64,000 nt of DNA from Anaerococcus mediterraneensis (GTDB lineage Bacteria > Bacillota > Clostridia > Tissierellales > Peptoniphilaceae). The stretch is taken from contig NZ_LT635772.1 of the NCBI RefSeq assembly GCF_900128415.1, positions 1,178,001-1,242,000 on the forward strand. The letters run 5' to 3'. This document shows positions 53,767-63,381 of this stretch, piece by piece. The notes under the pieces were generated by a model that saw only the letters and a list, made by a program, of their open reading frames with translations, was not told where the DNA came from and ran no database searches. Every line of letters starts with the position of its first letter. The first letter of the stretch is position 1. Both the position numbers and the translations under genes were made by a program.

Positions 53767-55128
53767 ATGGCAAATAAATTAAATAACTCAAATGAAAACT
53801 ATTTGCTAGTATACCCAAAACAAGTAAATGAAGATATAAAAAGAGCTGTTAATACTATGGGATTTTTAGATAAAGATCTCCCAGAAGAAAGTTTATCATC
53901 TATAGAGAATCAAATAAGAGAAATCGAAAAAGAAATAAAGGACACTGAAATAGAAATAGATAGATTAGAAAAAGAAAATAAAGATATTATCAACGCTTTA
54001 CCAGCTACTATAGATTACTATGAAAAAAGTGAGAAAGTAATAGAAAAGATGGCAAAAGGTGATAAGTATTTATACCTTACAGGCTGGGTTCCAGAATCTA
54101 AGATAGAAGATTTTAAGTCTTTAACCAATAAGTATGATAAGACTTCAGTTAAGGTAAAAAACAAGGCGAATGAACATGTTCCAACCAAGCTTAAAAATAA
54201 TAAATTATTTAGTCCTTTTGAGTTTTTAGTAAATATGTATGGTGCTCCAAATTATAATGAGCTTGATCCGACACCGTTTTTTGCTATAACCTACATGATT
54301 TTATATGGAATGATGTTTGGAGATATTGGCCAAGGTTTGGTCTTTGTTTTATTAAGCTTTTTTGTTGATAAAAGAAATAAAACATTCGGTGCCCTTATTA
54401 GAAGAATCGGGTTTTCTGCATGTTTCTTTGGTTTGATGTATGGTTCAGTATTTGGTATTGAAAACTTAATACCTGCCTTACTGATAAAGCCATTTGATAA
54501 TATAATGAAGGTGTTAATTGCTTCAGTCGCATTTGGAATAGCTTTGTTATTTATATCTTATTGTTTAGGTATCTACAACAAAGTATATAAACAACATAAT
54601 ATTGAGGAAGGTATTTTTGGAAAGGAAGGACTTGCAGGACTAATGATGATGATTTCATTTGTTCTTTTAATATTAAATATTGTAAAAGTAAGTCCTCTTC
54701 CAAAAGAAGTTGGTTTAGTAATTCTAATTATTTCAATTGTAATGATAATTTTTTCAAAACCAATTGCAGCAAAGATCGAAAAAAGAGAAAAAGTATTTGA
54801 ATCAAGTGCCTTTGACTATTATGTAGAAAGCTCGTTTTCAATAATTGAAGCACTTCTTTCGGTGTTTTCAAACCTTGTTTCTTTCACTAGGGTAGGAGCC
54901 TTTGCTATTAACCACGTAGGTTTATATATGGCTTTTGAAGTAATGAGTAAAATAGCTGGTGGTGGAATAAAGGGATTAATTATCTTAATCTTAGGAAATA
55001 TTCTTATCATAGGTCTTGAAGGCATGATAGTGTTTATTCAAGGTTTAAGACTAGAATTTTATGAAATGTTCAGTAAATATTATCAAGGAAATGGTCGTAA
55101 ATTTAGACCAATTAGAGAAAGTAAATAA
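53767..55128 (+). CDS. V-type ATP synthase subunit I, C-terminal (membrane) part
   Basis: The 453-residue protein continues the subunit I architecture: a strand NYLLVYPKQVNEDI, a coiled coil (about 44-75), the family motif TGWVP (105-109), then FEFLVNMYGAPNYNELDPTP and MMFGDIGQG, and about seven membrane segments with SFTRVGAFAINHVG, which contains the Arg needed for proton or Na+ passage. It is therefore functional in appearance. It starts at ATG immediately after the previous TAA, with GGGGGAG upstream, and in the same frame. Whether it is an independent subunit or made by read-through is discussed in the findings. Confidence 0.88.
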   Translation: MANKLNNSNENYLLVYPKQVNEDIKRAVNTMGFLDKDLPEESLSSIENQIREIEKEIKDTEIEIDRLEKENKDIINALPATIDYYEKSEKVIEKMAKGDKYLYLTGWVPESKIEDFKSLTNKYDKTSVKVKNKANEHVPTKLKNNKLFSPFEFLVNMYGAPNYNELDPTPFFAITYMILYGMMFGDIGQGLVFVLLSFFVDKRNKTFGALIRRIGFSACFFGLMYGSVFGIENLIPALLIKPFDNIMKVLIASVAFGIALLFISYCLGIYNKVYKQHNIEEGIFGKEGLAGLMMMISFVLLILNIVKVSPLPKEVGLVILIISIVMIIFSKPIAAKIEKREKVFESSAFDYYVESSFSIIEALLSVFSNLVSFTRVGAFAINHVGLYMAFEVMSKIAGGGIKGLIILILGNILIIGLEGMIVFIQGLRLEFYEMFSKYYQGNGRKFRPIRESK

Positions 55129-55139
55129 AAGGAGATATT

Positions 55140-55571
55140 ATGATTAAATATACAGCAATGCTAGCTTTAGCAGTAGTAATAATAACAATTTATTCAGGTT
55201 TATACCTATTAAAAACCAATGAGGATTCTTCAAAATCTAAAATAAGAAAAGCACTAAAGATAAATTTATTTACCTTTGTGCCTGTTATGATGATGATAGT
55301 TGTACTTATGATACCATCTGGATCAAAAGCAGCAGAAGGTGTAGCAACAGCACAAGCAGCTTCTGATGGTCTTAAATATATAGGTGCAGCCCTTTCTACA
55401 GGTCTTGCAGCTATCGGTACAGGATATGCAGTAGGTACAGTTGGTTCTGCAGCCCTTGGTGCTATTTCTGAAGACCAATCTATCTTGGGTAGGACAATTA
55501 TATTCGTAGGTCTTGCTGAAGGTATAGCTATATTTGGTGTTATCATTTCAATAATGATTCTAAACGCATAA
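55140..55571 (+). CDS. V-type ATP synthase subunit K (rotor ring)
   Basis: The 143-residue membrane protein has an N-terminal hydrophobic part (about 5-23 and 43-60) followed by the conserved hairpin: KYIGAALSTGLAAIGTGYAV and FVGLAEGIAIFGVIISIMI with the ion-binding Glu127. It forms the ion-carrying ring. Only the second hairpin carries the usual carboxylate and Gly-rich motif. Codon use is biased, as expected for a multi-copy subunit. An AAGGAG site lies before the ATG. Confidence 0.92.
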   Translation: MIKYTAMLALAVVIITIYSGLYLLKTNEDSSKSKIRKALKINLFTFVPVMMMIVVLMIPSGSKAAEGVATAQAASDGLKYIGAALSTGLAAIGTGYAVGTVGSAALGAISEDQSILGRTIIFVGLAEGIAIFGVIISIMILNA

Positions 55572-55572
55572 A

Positions 55573-55809
55573 ATGAAAGCTAAGATTTTAACAGATTCAA
55601 ACAGCTTGTTAACGATGTTTAGACTTGGTGCAATTGAAGGTGAATTAATATCTGATAATAATTTTGAAAATACTTTTGATAAATCGGTCAATGACGAAAG
55701 TATGGCCATTTTGATAATAACTAAGTCTGTTTACATGAGAAATAATATCAAAATTGATGATTTTAGAAAAGAAAATTCTGAACCTTTGATTGTAATCATT
55801 GATGGTTGA
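55573..55809 (+). CDS. V-type ATP synthase subunit F (short)
   Basis: The 78-residue protein has the subunit F pattern: an N-terminal strand, FRLGAIEGELI (the GFRLAG-like motif), MAILIITKSVY and a final PLIVIIDG. Usual subunit F has about 100 residues with a further C-terminal helix that enters the A3B3 head; this helix is missing here. The ATG follows one base after the K stop, and E follows after 11 bases. Function as subunit F is inferred from pattern and location. Confidence 0.8.
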   Translation: MKAKILTDSNSLLTMFRLGAIEGELISDNNFENTFDKSVNDESMAILIITKSVYMRNNIKIDDFRKENSEPLIVIIDG

Positions 55810-55820
55810 AAGGATGAAAT

Positions 55821-56426
55821 ATGCTAGATATAGAAGCTAAATTATCGAGCTTTAGAAAAATGATCTGGGATGAAGAGAAAGAGAAAACCGATGAGGAATT
55901 ATTTTCATCAACAGAGAGAAATTCATCTTTTCTAGATGAGAAAAAAACTAAAAGAGAAGAAGAATTTCAAGCAAAGATTAAGGAAAGAGAAAACTTTCTA
56001 GAGCTTAGAAAAAATGAAGAAATTTCACGAATAAAAGAAGAAGAAAAAAATAATTATTATGCCTATAAAGAGGCATTACTAAATGACTTTTATAATAAAC
56101 TTGTATTAAAACTCAAAGATTATAAAAAAAGTTCAGCCTATAAGGAAAAGTTGTCATCAGAAATAAAAAAAATAGTTAATGAACTGAATTTAGATGAGGA
56201 TAAGATAATTTTTTGTCTAGTAGAAGATGACATTAATATAGTTAATTATAAAAATAAAGAAGTAATAGATAATTCTTATATAGGTGGGGTTATACTTAAA
56301 GATATAAATAATGAATTTAGATATAACTTCACTTATAGGGAGAAAATCAGAGAAAGCAAATATGAATTTGGTAAAAAAATCTACCAAATTTTTGAAAGAG
56401 AGAGTTTTAATGAATCCAATAATTAA
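55821..56426 (+). CDS. V-type ATP synthase subunit E
   Basis: The 201-residue peripheral-stalk protein has a long charged N-terminal helix (about 1-95, coiled-coil-like) and a C-terminal alpha/beta domain with IGGVILKDINNEFRYNFTY, the subunit E hallmark (GGVxLxxxxGxIxxxNTxxxR). It normally pairs with subunit H/G, which is not encoded separately here. Its 3' end overlaps the A-subunit gene by 17 bases. Confidence 0.9.
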   Translation: MLDIEAKLSSFRKMIWDEEKEKTDEELFSSTERNSSFLDEKKTKREEEFQAKIKERENFLELRKNEEISRIKEEEKNNYYAYKEALLNDFYNKLVLKLKDYKKSSAYKEKLSSEIKKIVNELNLDEDKIIFCLVEDDINIVNYKNKEVIDNSYIGGVILKDINNEFRYNFTYREKIRESKYEFGKKIYQIFERESFNESNN

Positions 56427-58152
56427 AACAATTAATGGACCTGTAGTTCATGCTAAGAATGCAAGAAATCTTAAAATTAGAGAGATGGTATCAGTTGGAA
56501 AGAAAAAACTTATTGGCGAAGTTATATCAGTCGATGGAGATATAGCTACAATCCAAGTTTATGAAGATACCTCTGGTCTTAAAGCAAGTGAAGAGATTAT
56601 ACCTACAGGCATGCCACTATCAGTAAGACTGGGACCTGGTTTATTGGGTAATATGTTTGATGGTATTGAAAGGCCTTTAAAATCTATAATGGACAAATAC
56701 GGGGCATTTATTCCATCAGGTATTGGTTTTGATAACCTTGATCTAGAAAAACAATGGGATGTTAGAATAAAATTTAAAACTGGTGATCATATAGAGAAAT
56801 CTGATATATATGCGTGTATAAAAGAGACTGAAGTTATAGAGCACAGGCTTATGAGTAGTTTTTCTGGTGAGATAATAGAAGCAAAAGAAGATGGAAAATA
56901 CAGGTTAGAGGATACGATTTTGAAGGTCAAAAATGATGAGGGTGTTTTTGACTTAAAATTATATCAATATTGGCCAGTTAGAAATCCAAGACCAGTTAAA
57001 AAGACTTTGGGTCTAAAAAATCTTTTGGTAACTGGCCAAAGGGTATTGGATGTATTTTTTCCAATAGCTAAGGGTGGTACAGTTGCTATACCAGGTGGAT
57101 TTGGTACGGGAAAAACCATGCTTCAACACCAATTAGCTCAGTATTCTGATGTAGATATAATTGTTTATATAGGATGCGGTGAAAGAGGTAACGAAATGAC
57201 TCAAGTTCTTGAGGAATTTCCAGAGCTAATAGACCCAAATACTGGCAAGGATTTGATGCAAAGAACTATACTTATAGCTAACACATCGAATATGCCAGTA
57301 GCAGCTAGGGAAGCTAGTATCTATACGGGTATAACTATAGCTGAATACTATAAGGATATGGGATATGATGTAGCCCTCATGGCCGACTCCAGCTCTAGAT
57401 GGGCAGAAGCCCTTAGGGAAATATCTGCTAGGCTAGAAGAAATCCCAGCAGAGGAAGGATATCCAGCATACCTAGCTAGTAGACTATCAAAGTTTTATGA
57501 GAGGGCTGGATATTTTGAAAATCTAAATGGAACTAAGGGATCAGTCACCCTTATAGGAGCAGTATCTCCTTCCGGTGGAGATTTTTCTGAGCCTGTGACA
57601 GAAGCCACAAGGAGAAGTGTAAATGTATTTCTAGGATTGGATAGGAAATTAGCTTATTCTAGACATTATCCTGCTATAAACTGGTTGACATCATATACAA
57701 ATTATCTAGACAAGATACAAAATTTTTATAAAGAGTCTTATAATTCGGATATTATTTCAATCAGAAATGACCTTATGAATGTTTTGATAGAAGAAGATGA
57801 AGTTAAATCAATAATGATGCTTGTAGGAAGCGATGCCTTATCTGATGAACAAAAAAATATTCTTGATGTAGCTAGTCTAATCAGAAATGGATTTTTACAA
57901 CAAAATGCCTACAATGATATTGATAAGTATGTACCAATAGAAAAACAAATTATGATGTTAGAAGTCATAAATAAATACTACAATCTCAGCAAGGATGCTA
58001 TAGATAAGGAAATATCTTATAAAGATATTTATGATCCAGACTTATTAAATGATATAAGCCAGATGAAATATAATATCGAAAATGACAAATTAGAAAAGCT
58101 TAACAAGCTAAGCTCTAAAGTTGAAAATTATTTTGCTAATTTAAGGAGGTAA
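56410..58152 (+). CDS. atpA: V-type ATP synthase subunit A (catalytic)
   Basis: With ATG 56410 the protein has 580 residues. It starts [18 protein letters not shown], the usual N-terminal barrel. Walker A is GGFGTGKT (229-236), followed by [14 protein letters not shown] (catalytic Glu), [15 protein letters not shown] and [18 protein letters not shown], all subunit A hallmarks. It hydrolyses or makes ATP. Upstream in-frame ATGs lie within subunit E and give non-homologous residues. GAGAG precedes the ATG. Confidence 0.97.
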   Translation: MNPIIKTINGPVVHAKNARNLKIREMVSVGKKKLIGEVISVDGDIATIQVYEDTSGLKASEEIIPTGMPLSVRLGPGLLGNMFDGIERPLKSIMDKYGAFIPSGIGFDNLDLEKQWDVRIKFKTGDHIEKSDIYACIKETEVIEHRLMSSFSGEIIEAKEDGKYRLEDTILKVKNDEGVFDLKLYQYWPVRNPRPVKKTLGLKNLLVTGQRVLDVFFPIAKGGTVAIPGGFGTGKTMLQHQLAQYSDVDIIVYIGCGERGNEMTQVLEEFPELIDPNTGKDLMQRTILIANTSNMPVAAREASIYTGITIAEYYKDMGYDVALMADSSSRWAEALREISARLEEIPAEEGYPAYLASRLSKFYERAGYFENLNGTKGSVTLIGAVSPSGGDFSEPVTEATRRSVNVFLGLDRKLAYSRHYPAINWLTSYTNYLDKIQNFYKESYNSDIISIRNDLMNVLIEEDEVKSIMMLVGSDALSDEQKNILDVASLIRNGFLQQNAYNDIDKYVPIEKQIMMLEVINKYYNLSKDAIDKEISYKDIYDPDLLNDISQMKYNIENDKLEKLNKLSSKVENYFANLRR

Positions 58153-58156
58153 GCTG

Positions 58157-59530
58157 TTGAGAAAAGAATATACAAAGATTAAAAAAATTGAATCTTCTAT
58201 TATAGAAATTGAAAAGGTTGAAGATGTTGCATACAATGCTTTGGTATCTGTTCATGCTTCAGGTATGGATTTTGTTGGATCTGTTGTAATGATAGATGAA
58301 GACACAATAACAATAGAGGTATATGCTAATACAGATACTTTTTCACTTGATGATATAGTAGTTAGTTTTTATGAAAAGCCTCTAGAGCTTGCCTTAAATG
58401 AAAAAATCTTGGGCAGGACCTTTAACGGGATCGGCCAACCTATAGATAGGGGTGGAGAGATCTACTCAGATGAAACTTACCCAGTTGAAGGCTTAGCTCT
58501 TAATCCTGTTGCAAGAGAATATCCAAGAGATTTTATTCAAACAGGAATATCTGCTATAGATACTCTTACAACCCTGATCCGTGGTCAAAAATTGCCAATA
58601 TTTTCAGGTTCTGGCATGCCACATAATGAAATTGCTGCACAAATTATAAGACAAGCTAAATTGAAGTCTGACGAAAACTTTGCCTTTGTCTTTGCGGCTA
58701 TGGGTATTAAAAAAGATGAAGCTATGTTTTTTGAAGATGCTTTCTCTAAAGCAGGTGTCAAAGATAAGCTGGTCATGTACCAAAATTTAGCCGATTCACC
58801 AATTATGGAGCGACTTCTAGCTCCTAAATGTGCCCTTACAGCAGCAGAATATTTGTCATATAAAAAAGGCTATCATGTATTGGTAATAATGACAGATATA
58901 ACCAGCTATTGTGAGGCCCTTAGAGAGGTTTCATCTATAAGAGGAGAAATACCATCTAGAAAGGGATATCCAGGATATCTTTATTCAAATCTTGCCAGCC
59001 TTTATGAGAGGGCAGGCATGATAGAAGGAGTTAAAGGATCTGTAACCTTGATCCCTATTTTAACAATGCCAAATGATGATATAACCCATCCAGTTGCTGA
59101 CCTTACAGGTTATATAACTGAGGGACAAATTGTTGTTGATAGGTCTCTTTCAAACAGGGGGATATATCCGCCAATAAATATTTTGCCATCCTTATCCAGA
59201 CTTATGAAGGATGGTATTGGTGAGGGATTTACAAGGTCAGACCATGAAGATTTAATGAATCAGCTTTATGAATCATATGCTAAGGTTATTGATGTTAGGA
59301 ATATAGCTCAGATTGTCGGTGAGGATGATTTATCAGAAACAGATAAAAAGTATCTTGAATTTGGTATAATTTTTGAAGAAAAGTTTTTATCACAAAAACA
59401 AAATGAAAATAGAGAATTAGAAAAAAGTTTAGACTTAGGCTGGGATATACTAAATATATTGCCACGTAATGAACTTCACAGGGTTTCAAAAGAAAATCTT
59501 GATAAATTCATAGGAAAAGAAAATGAATAA
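58157..59530 (+). CDS. atpB: V-type ATP synthase subunit B (regulatory)
   Basis: The 457-residue non-catalytic partner of A lacks a Walker A loop, having [17 protein letters not shown] at that place, the usual B-subunit replacement. Other hallmarks are [49 protein letters not shown] and [21 protein letters not shown]. Translation starts at TTG after an AAGGAGG site. It overlaps subunit D by eight bases. Confidence 0.97.
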   Translation: MRKEYTKIKKIESSIIEIEKVEDVAYNALVSVHASGMDFVGSVVMIDEDTITIEVYANTDTFSLDDIVVSFYEKPLELALNEKILGRTFNGIGQPIDRGGEIYSDETYPVEGLALNPVAREYPRDFIQTGISAIDTLTTLIRGQKLPIFSGSGMPHNEIAAQIIRQAKLKSDENFAFVFAAMGIKKDEAMFFEDAFSKAGVKDKLVMYQNLADSPIMERLLAPKCALTAAEYLSYKKGYHVLVIMTDITSYCEALREVSSIRGEIPSRKGYPGYLYSNLASLYERAGMIEGVKGSVTLIPILTMPNDDITHPVADLTGYITEGQIVVDRSLSNRGIYPPINILPSLSRLMKDGIGEGFTRSDHEDLMNQLYESYAKVIDVRNIAQIVGEDDLSETDKKYLEFGIIFEEKFLSQKQNENRELEKSLDLGWDILNILPRNELHRVSKENLDKFIGKENE

Positions 59531-60149
59531 TGATGCTATAGCAAGTAAGGCAAATCTAATTAAAGCTAAAGAAGAATTAAATCTTTTGAAAGTTGGTCTA
59601 GATATATTGGACAAAAAAAGAAAGGCTTTGATTAATGAGCGTGACAGCAGGATAGGCGAAAGAGATTTGCTAAACAAGAAAGTAAATAAAACTATGGGAG
59701 AAGTATCTCATAGCTTTAACAAGGCTATGGCAAGTCTAGGTCAAGCTAAGTTAGAAAATCTTGCAGATCTTATACCTATAGATCATTCTATAGAAATAGA
59801 AACATATAGGTTTATGCAAACAGATATGTCAAAACTTAGCTTTAAAGAAAGAAAGTTATCCCTTTCATATTCATTTTATCAAACAAATTCTTTGTTTGAT
59901 GAAGCCTTGCTTATGTTTAATAAATTAAGAGCTGATATATTTAAGCTTGCTGAGCTTGATAATATCATAAATAATTTGGAAATTCAAATCAGGAAGTCCA
60001 ATAAAAAAGTAAATTCTTTGGAGAAAATCCAAATTCCACAAAAATCAGATCTTATAAAAAATATTTCCCAAAGTATAGAGGAAAAAGAAAGAGAAGAATT
60101 TTCAAAGACAAAAATTGTAAAGAAAAATAAAGCAAAAAAATCATCGTGA
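59523..60149 (+). CDS. V-type ATP synthase subunit D (central stalk)
   Basis: The 208-residue helical protein forms the rotary axle. It has the subunit D N-terminus ([30 protein letters not shown] region, long antiparallel coiled coils at both ends) and a Lys-rich tail. The typical position at the end of A-B-D is kept. Its stop codon lies within the terminator stem. Confidence 0.93.
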   Translation: MNNDAIASKANLIKAKEELNLLKVGLDILDKKRKALINERDSRIGERDLLNKKVNKTMGEVSHSFNKAMASLGQAKLENLADLIPIDHSIEIETYRFMQTDMSKLSFKERKLSLSYSFYQTNSLFDEALLMFNKLRADIFKLAELDNIINNLEIQIRKSNKKVNSLEKIQIPQKSDLIKNISQSIEEKEREEFSKTKIVKKNKAKKSS

Positions 60150-60169
60150 TAGAACACGATGATTTTTTT
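60133..60169. terminator. Bidirectional terminator between the V-ATPase operon and rodA
   Basis: AAAAAAATCATCGTG and CACGATGATTTTTTT form a perfect 15-base stem around a 6-base loop. Confidence 0.92.
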
Positions 60170-60171
60170 GC

Positions 60172-61338
60172 TTATTTTCTTTTAGATGACCTAACCATGC
60201 TTACCCTTAGTGGGGTAACAGTATCATAATCTATGATCCCATCATCATATTGATTTTTTTGCATTGATGCTGATAGGGCAAGACCTATTGATGATAATAT
60301 TATCAGTTGAAAAGTACCTCCGTTTGAGAAAAATGGTAGGGGAATCCCAGTTACTGGCATAAGCCCTATTGTCATACTAATGTTTTCAAAAACGTGGATG
60401 AATATAAGTCCTGCAATACCTGTTAGAAGTAAGCTTATAAAAGTATTGTTTGAAGATTTTGCTATAAGAATTAACCTATAAATTAAAATAGCAAACAAGG
60501 CAATCATTATTATTGACCCAATAAAACCAAGCTCTTCAGCAAGAACAGAAAAAATAAAGTCAGTTTCTTTTTCCGGTATATAACCATATTGAGATTGACT
60601 TCCCTTCAAATATCCTCTACCATTCATCATACCTGATCCTATGGCTATCATACCTTGTTGTTGTTGCCAGTTTGATCCTGAAGTATCTCTGTTAGGATTC
60701 AGGAAGTTTTCTATCCTATCAGCTCTAAAACCACTTAGGTTTGTTAGTAGGAAAACTCCAATCCCTATACCTATTATAGCTAGGATACCAATCCATTTCC
60801 AGGATATACCCACAATAAAAATCATAGCAGCTATAAAAAATACATAGACCATTGATGTGCCGAAATCTGGTTGCAAAAGGATTAATCCGATAGGTATAGC
60901 AACAAATATTAAGGTAGCTAGTAGGGTCAGAGGTGAATTAATTGTATATTTATGTTTATCCAAAAAAGCAGCTAAACAAAAAATTAATATAATTTTGCCA
61001 ATTTCGGCTGGTTGGAAAGAAAATGATCCTATATAAAGCCAAGACTTTGCACCCCATTGGTCAAGACCTCTACCCAAAAATAAGGTTACTATTAAAAGTA
61101 TATTCATAAGGCCATATATATACCAGTAGGCTTTTTTTACAACATCAAGATCGATTGTACATAAAATACCTATTAGAATAAAACCTAATATTGTGGCAAA
61201 AATCTGTGTTTTTATGGCAGATAGGTTTCCCCCATAGGCTGAATATAAAACTATCAAACCATATATAGATAAAGCTATGCTAGTAAAAAGTAAGATGAAA
61301 TCAAAATCCTTCAAATTTTTTTTCTTTAAATTAAACAT
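60172..61338 (-). CDS. rodA: FtsW/RodA/SpoVE-family peptidoglycan glycosyltransferase (RodA-like)
   Basis: With ATG 61338 (GGAGTGA upstream) the protein has 388 residues and about ten membrane segments. It begins with DFDFILLFTSIALSIYGLIV; WGAKSWLYIGSFSFQPAEIGKI, LLQPDFGTSMVY and PVTGIPLPFFSNGGT are SEDS hallmarks, including the catalytic Asp of QPDFGT. RodA polymerises lipid II for wall elongation together with a class B penicillin-binding protein, not present here. Longer in-frame starts give residues unlike the family. Confidence 0.93.
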   Translation of the reverse strand: MFNLKKKNLKDFDFILLFTSIALSIYGLIVLYSAYGGNLSAIKTQIFATILGFILIGILCTIDLDVVKKAYWYIYGLMNILLIVTLFLGRGLDQWGAKSWLYIGSFSFQPAEIGKIILIFCLAAFLDKHKYTINSPLTLLATLIFVAIPIGLILLQPDFGTSMVYVFFIAAMIFIVGISWKWIGILAIIGIGIGVFLLTNLSGFRADRIENFLNPNRDTSGSNWQQQQGMIAIGSGMMNGRGYLKGSQSQYGYIPEKETDFIFSVLAEELGFIGSIIMIALFAILIYRLILIAKSSNNTFISLLLTGIAGLIFIHVFENISMTIGLMPVTGIPLPFFSNGGTFQLIILSSIGLALSASMQKNQYDDGIIDYDTVTPLRVSMVRSSKRK

Positions 61339-61441
61339 TAAATCACTCCAATTCTTATACATTATATAACAGAACTTGAGCAAATACAATTATATGCGAG
61401 TGAAAAAATATAGTATAGTATAAAATAAGGTTGGTGATATT

Positions 61442-62083
61442 ATTTTAGAGAAAAATGAGATTATAAAGGTACTGGATATATTAGATGAAACATATCCAGA
61501 TGTTGATTATTCAATGTTAGAATTTAGCACTCCATTTGAGTTGCTTGTTGCTACAATTTTATCAGCACAGGCTACAGATGTTAGTGTAAATAAGGCTACA
61601 GAAAAAATGTTTAAAAAAGCCAATACACCTGAGGATTTTGCTAGATTAGATCTAAAAACAATAGAATCTTATATAAGATCTATAGGTTTATATAAAAATA
61701 AAGCTAAGTATATACTAGCCACGAGTAAAATATTGATAAGTGATTACAACTCAGAAGTCCCTGTTGACAAAAAAGAATTGATGAAATTGCCTGGTGTTGG
61801 CAGAAAAACAGCAAATGTTGTTTTATCAAATGCCTTTGATATACCAGCGATAGCCGTTGATACTCATGTATTTAGGGTATCTAATAGGATAGGACTCGCT
61901 GAGGCTAAGAGTGTAGACCTCACAGAAAAACAATTAGAAAACAATATAGACAAATCAAGATGGAGAAAAACCCACCATCAATTAATAACTCACGGTAGGG
62001 AAATTTGTAAGGCAAGAAAGCCCTTATGTTCACAATGTCCTATCAAAGGGGTTTGCCTGTATTTTAGGAGAAAACATGATTAA
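61442..62083 (+). CDS. nth: Endonuclease III (noncanonical ATT start suspected)
   Basis: The 213-residue (if starting at 61442) base-excision repair glycosylase/AP lyase removes oxidised pyrimidines. The helix-hairpin-helix LPGVGRKTANVVLSNAF contains the catalytic Lys, with the catalytic Asp in VDTHVFR. A C-terminal [4Fe-4S] loop has Cys-x6-Cys-x2-Cys-x5-Cys (CKARKPLCSQCPIKGVC). The conserved N-terminal helix (ILDETYPDVDYSM and before) lies upstream of the first ATG at 61514; the frame is open back to 61424 with AAGG at 61427-61430 but no ATG, GTG or TTG before 61514, so ATT (61442 or 61439) is the likely start. Confidence 0.88.
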   Translation: MLEKNEIIKVLDILDETYPDVDYSMLEFSTPFELLVATILSAQATDVSVNKATEKMFKKANTPEDFARLDLKTIESYIRSIGLYKNKAKYILATSKILISDYNSEVPVDKKELMKLPGVGRKTANVVLSNAFDIPAIAVDTHVFRVSNRIGLAEAKSVDLTEKQLENNIDKSRWRKTHHQLITHGREICKARKPLCSQCPIKGVCLYFRRKHD

Positions 62084-62918
62084 ATTATTCGCCTTTGACT
62101 TAGATGGTACTTTATTAGATAAAGATAGTAGACTATCAGGAGAAAATATAGAGGCCATTAAAAAATTAAATGATGCAGGTATAAAAACTGTTCTGACAAG
62201 TGGTAGAGTTTTTGCATCTGTAGCTTATTTTCAATCAATTATAGGAGTAGAAAATCCAATTATATCCACAAATGGATCTCTTATAGGTTTAAACTCAGAA
62301 GAGATATTTAAGTCATATACCTTAGATGATGATATATTATTAGAACTATACGAATTTTGCAATAAACATAAATTAAATTTTCACTTTTATGATAAGGATA
62401 CCTACTATTCTAATAGGGTCATTCTTGATAGGATTTCACACTTAAAAAGAGATGATGACTATGGTATGAATTATCAAGTAGGTATGGTTATAAAAAATAA
62501 CCCTGTTAAATACTTATTATCAGCAGGAAACCATGCAAATAAATTTCAAATATCAATAGACGATTGCCCTGATTATTCGAAAGAGCAAGCTAAAAAACTA
62601 ATATATGATAATTTCTCAAAGGACCTGTACATAACAAGCTCTGGCGAGAGGATGTTAGAGCTTATGAGTAAAGGTGTATCAAAATGGCAGGCCATATGTG
62701 ATGTTTGCGATCTTTTGGGTATAAACTATGATGAGATTGCTGCTATTGGTGATTCTTACAACGATATGCCTATGGTAAGTCAGGCTAAATTAGGATTTGC
62801 TATGGGAAATGCTAATAAAGATCTAAAGGAAAATGCAGATTTGATTGTATCTGATAATAATAGTACAGGTATAGTAGAGGCTGTTAATTATGTTTTAGAG
62901 GCTAATAAGAATGCTTAA
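62076..62918 (+). CDS. HAD-superfamily Cof-type phosphatase
   Basis: The 280-residue HAD hydrolase has motif I KLFAFDLDGTLLDKD, motif II TSGRVFAS, the C2B cap region in the middle and motifs III/IV with SKGVSKWQA and AAIGDSYNDMPMV. Cof-type HADs dephosphorylate sugar phosphates or cofactors such as pyridoxal phosphate or FMN; the substrate cannot be assigned. An AGGAG site precedes the ATG, which overlaps nth by eight bases. Confidence 0.92.
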   Translation: MIKLFAFDLDGTLLDKDSRLSGENIEAIKKLNDAGIKTVLTSGRVFASVAYFQSIIGVENPIISTNGSLIGLNSEEIFKSYTLDDDILLELYEFCNKHKLNFHFYDKDTYYSNRVILDRISHLKRDDDYGMNYQVGMVIKNNPVKYLLSAGNHANKFQISIDDCPDYSKEQAKKLIYDNFSKDLYITSSGERMLELMSKGVSKWQAICDVCDLLGINYDEIAAIGDSYNDMPMVSQAKLGFAMGNANKDLKENADLIVSDNNSTGIVEAVNYVLEANKNA

Positions 62919-63372
62919 TATAGTTTTGATCATGCCTGAGTATCCAGGAAATGTAGGCAATATTTCAAGAACATGTGTTCAGACCAATTCTACACTTCAT
63001 TTAGTAAGACCTTTCAAATTTGATTTTTCTGATAAGGCCCTTAGAAAAGCGGGTATAGATTATTGGGAAGACGTAAAATTAGTCATACACGATAGCTTAG
63101 AAGAATTTTTAGATTTTATAAGAGATAAAAATTTTTATTTAGCAGAAACTGGCGGCAGCAAAAATCATACACAAGCAACCTATCAAAATGGAGACTATAT
63201 TATATTTGGTAGGGAAAAAGAAGGTATAGATGAACAAATTCTTAATTTATACAAGGACAGGATCATAACTATACCTATGACAAACAAAATTGATCGATCT
63301 CTAAATCTGGCAAATTCTGTATCGATTATTTTGTATGAAGCTTTGAGACAGCTAGATTTTAATTTTAATTAA
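62911..63372 (+). CDS. trmL: tRNA (cytidine(34)-2'-O)-methyltransferase
   Basis: The 153-residue SPOUT methyltransferase modifies the wobble base of tRNA-Leu isoacceptors. It begins MLNIVLIMPEYPGNVGNISR, with IIFGREKEGIDEQIL and ITIPMTNKIDRSLNLANSVS (the SPOUT knot). Length is usual for TrmL/YibK. It overlaps the HAD gene by eight bases and is followed by trxB. Confidence 0.94.
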   Translation: MLNIVLIMPEYPGNVGNISRTCVQTNSTLHLVRPFKFDFSDKALRKAGIDYWEDVKLVIHDSLEEFLDFIRDKNFYLAETGGSKNHTQATYQNGDYIIFGREKEGIDEQILNLYKDRIITIPMTNKIDRSLNLANSVSIILYEALRQLDFNFN

Positions 63373-63381
63373 GGGGTGTAT

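Noticed and set aside
53757-53770. Frameshift as the cause of the split subunit I
   Set aside because: The two halves are in the same frame, so no insertion or deletion is needed; a single stop codon followed by a start codon explains the break.
55190-55546. 118-codon frame on the minus strand
   Set aside because: It is the exact shadow of the subunit K gene, produced by that gene's biased codons; no independent signals.
56311-56409. Upstream extension of the subunit A frame
   Set aside because: It lies within subunit E; the conserved A-subunit N-terminus starts at ATG 56410.
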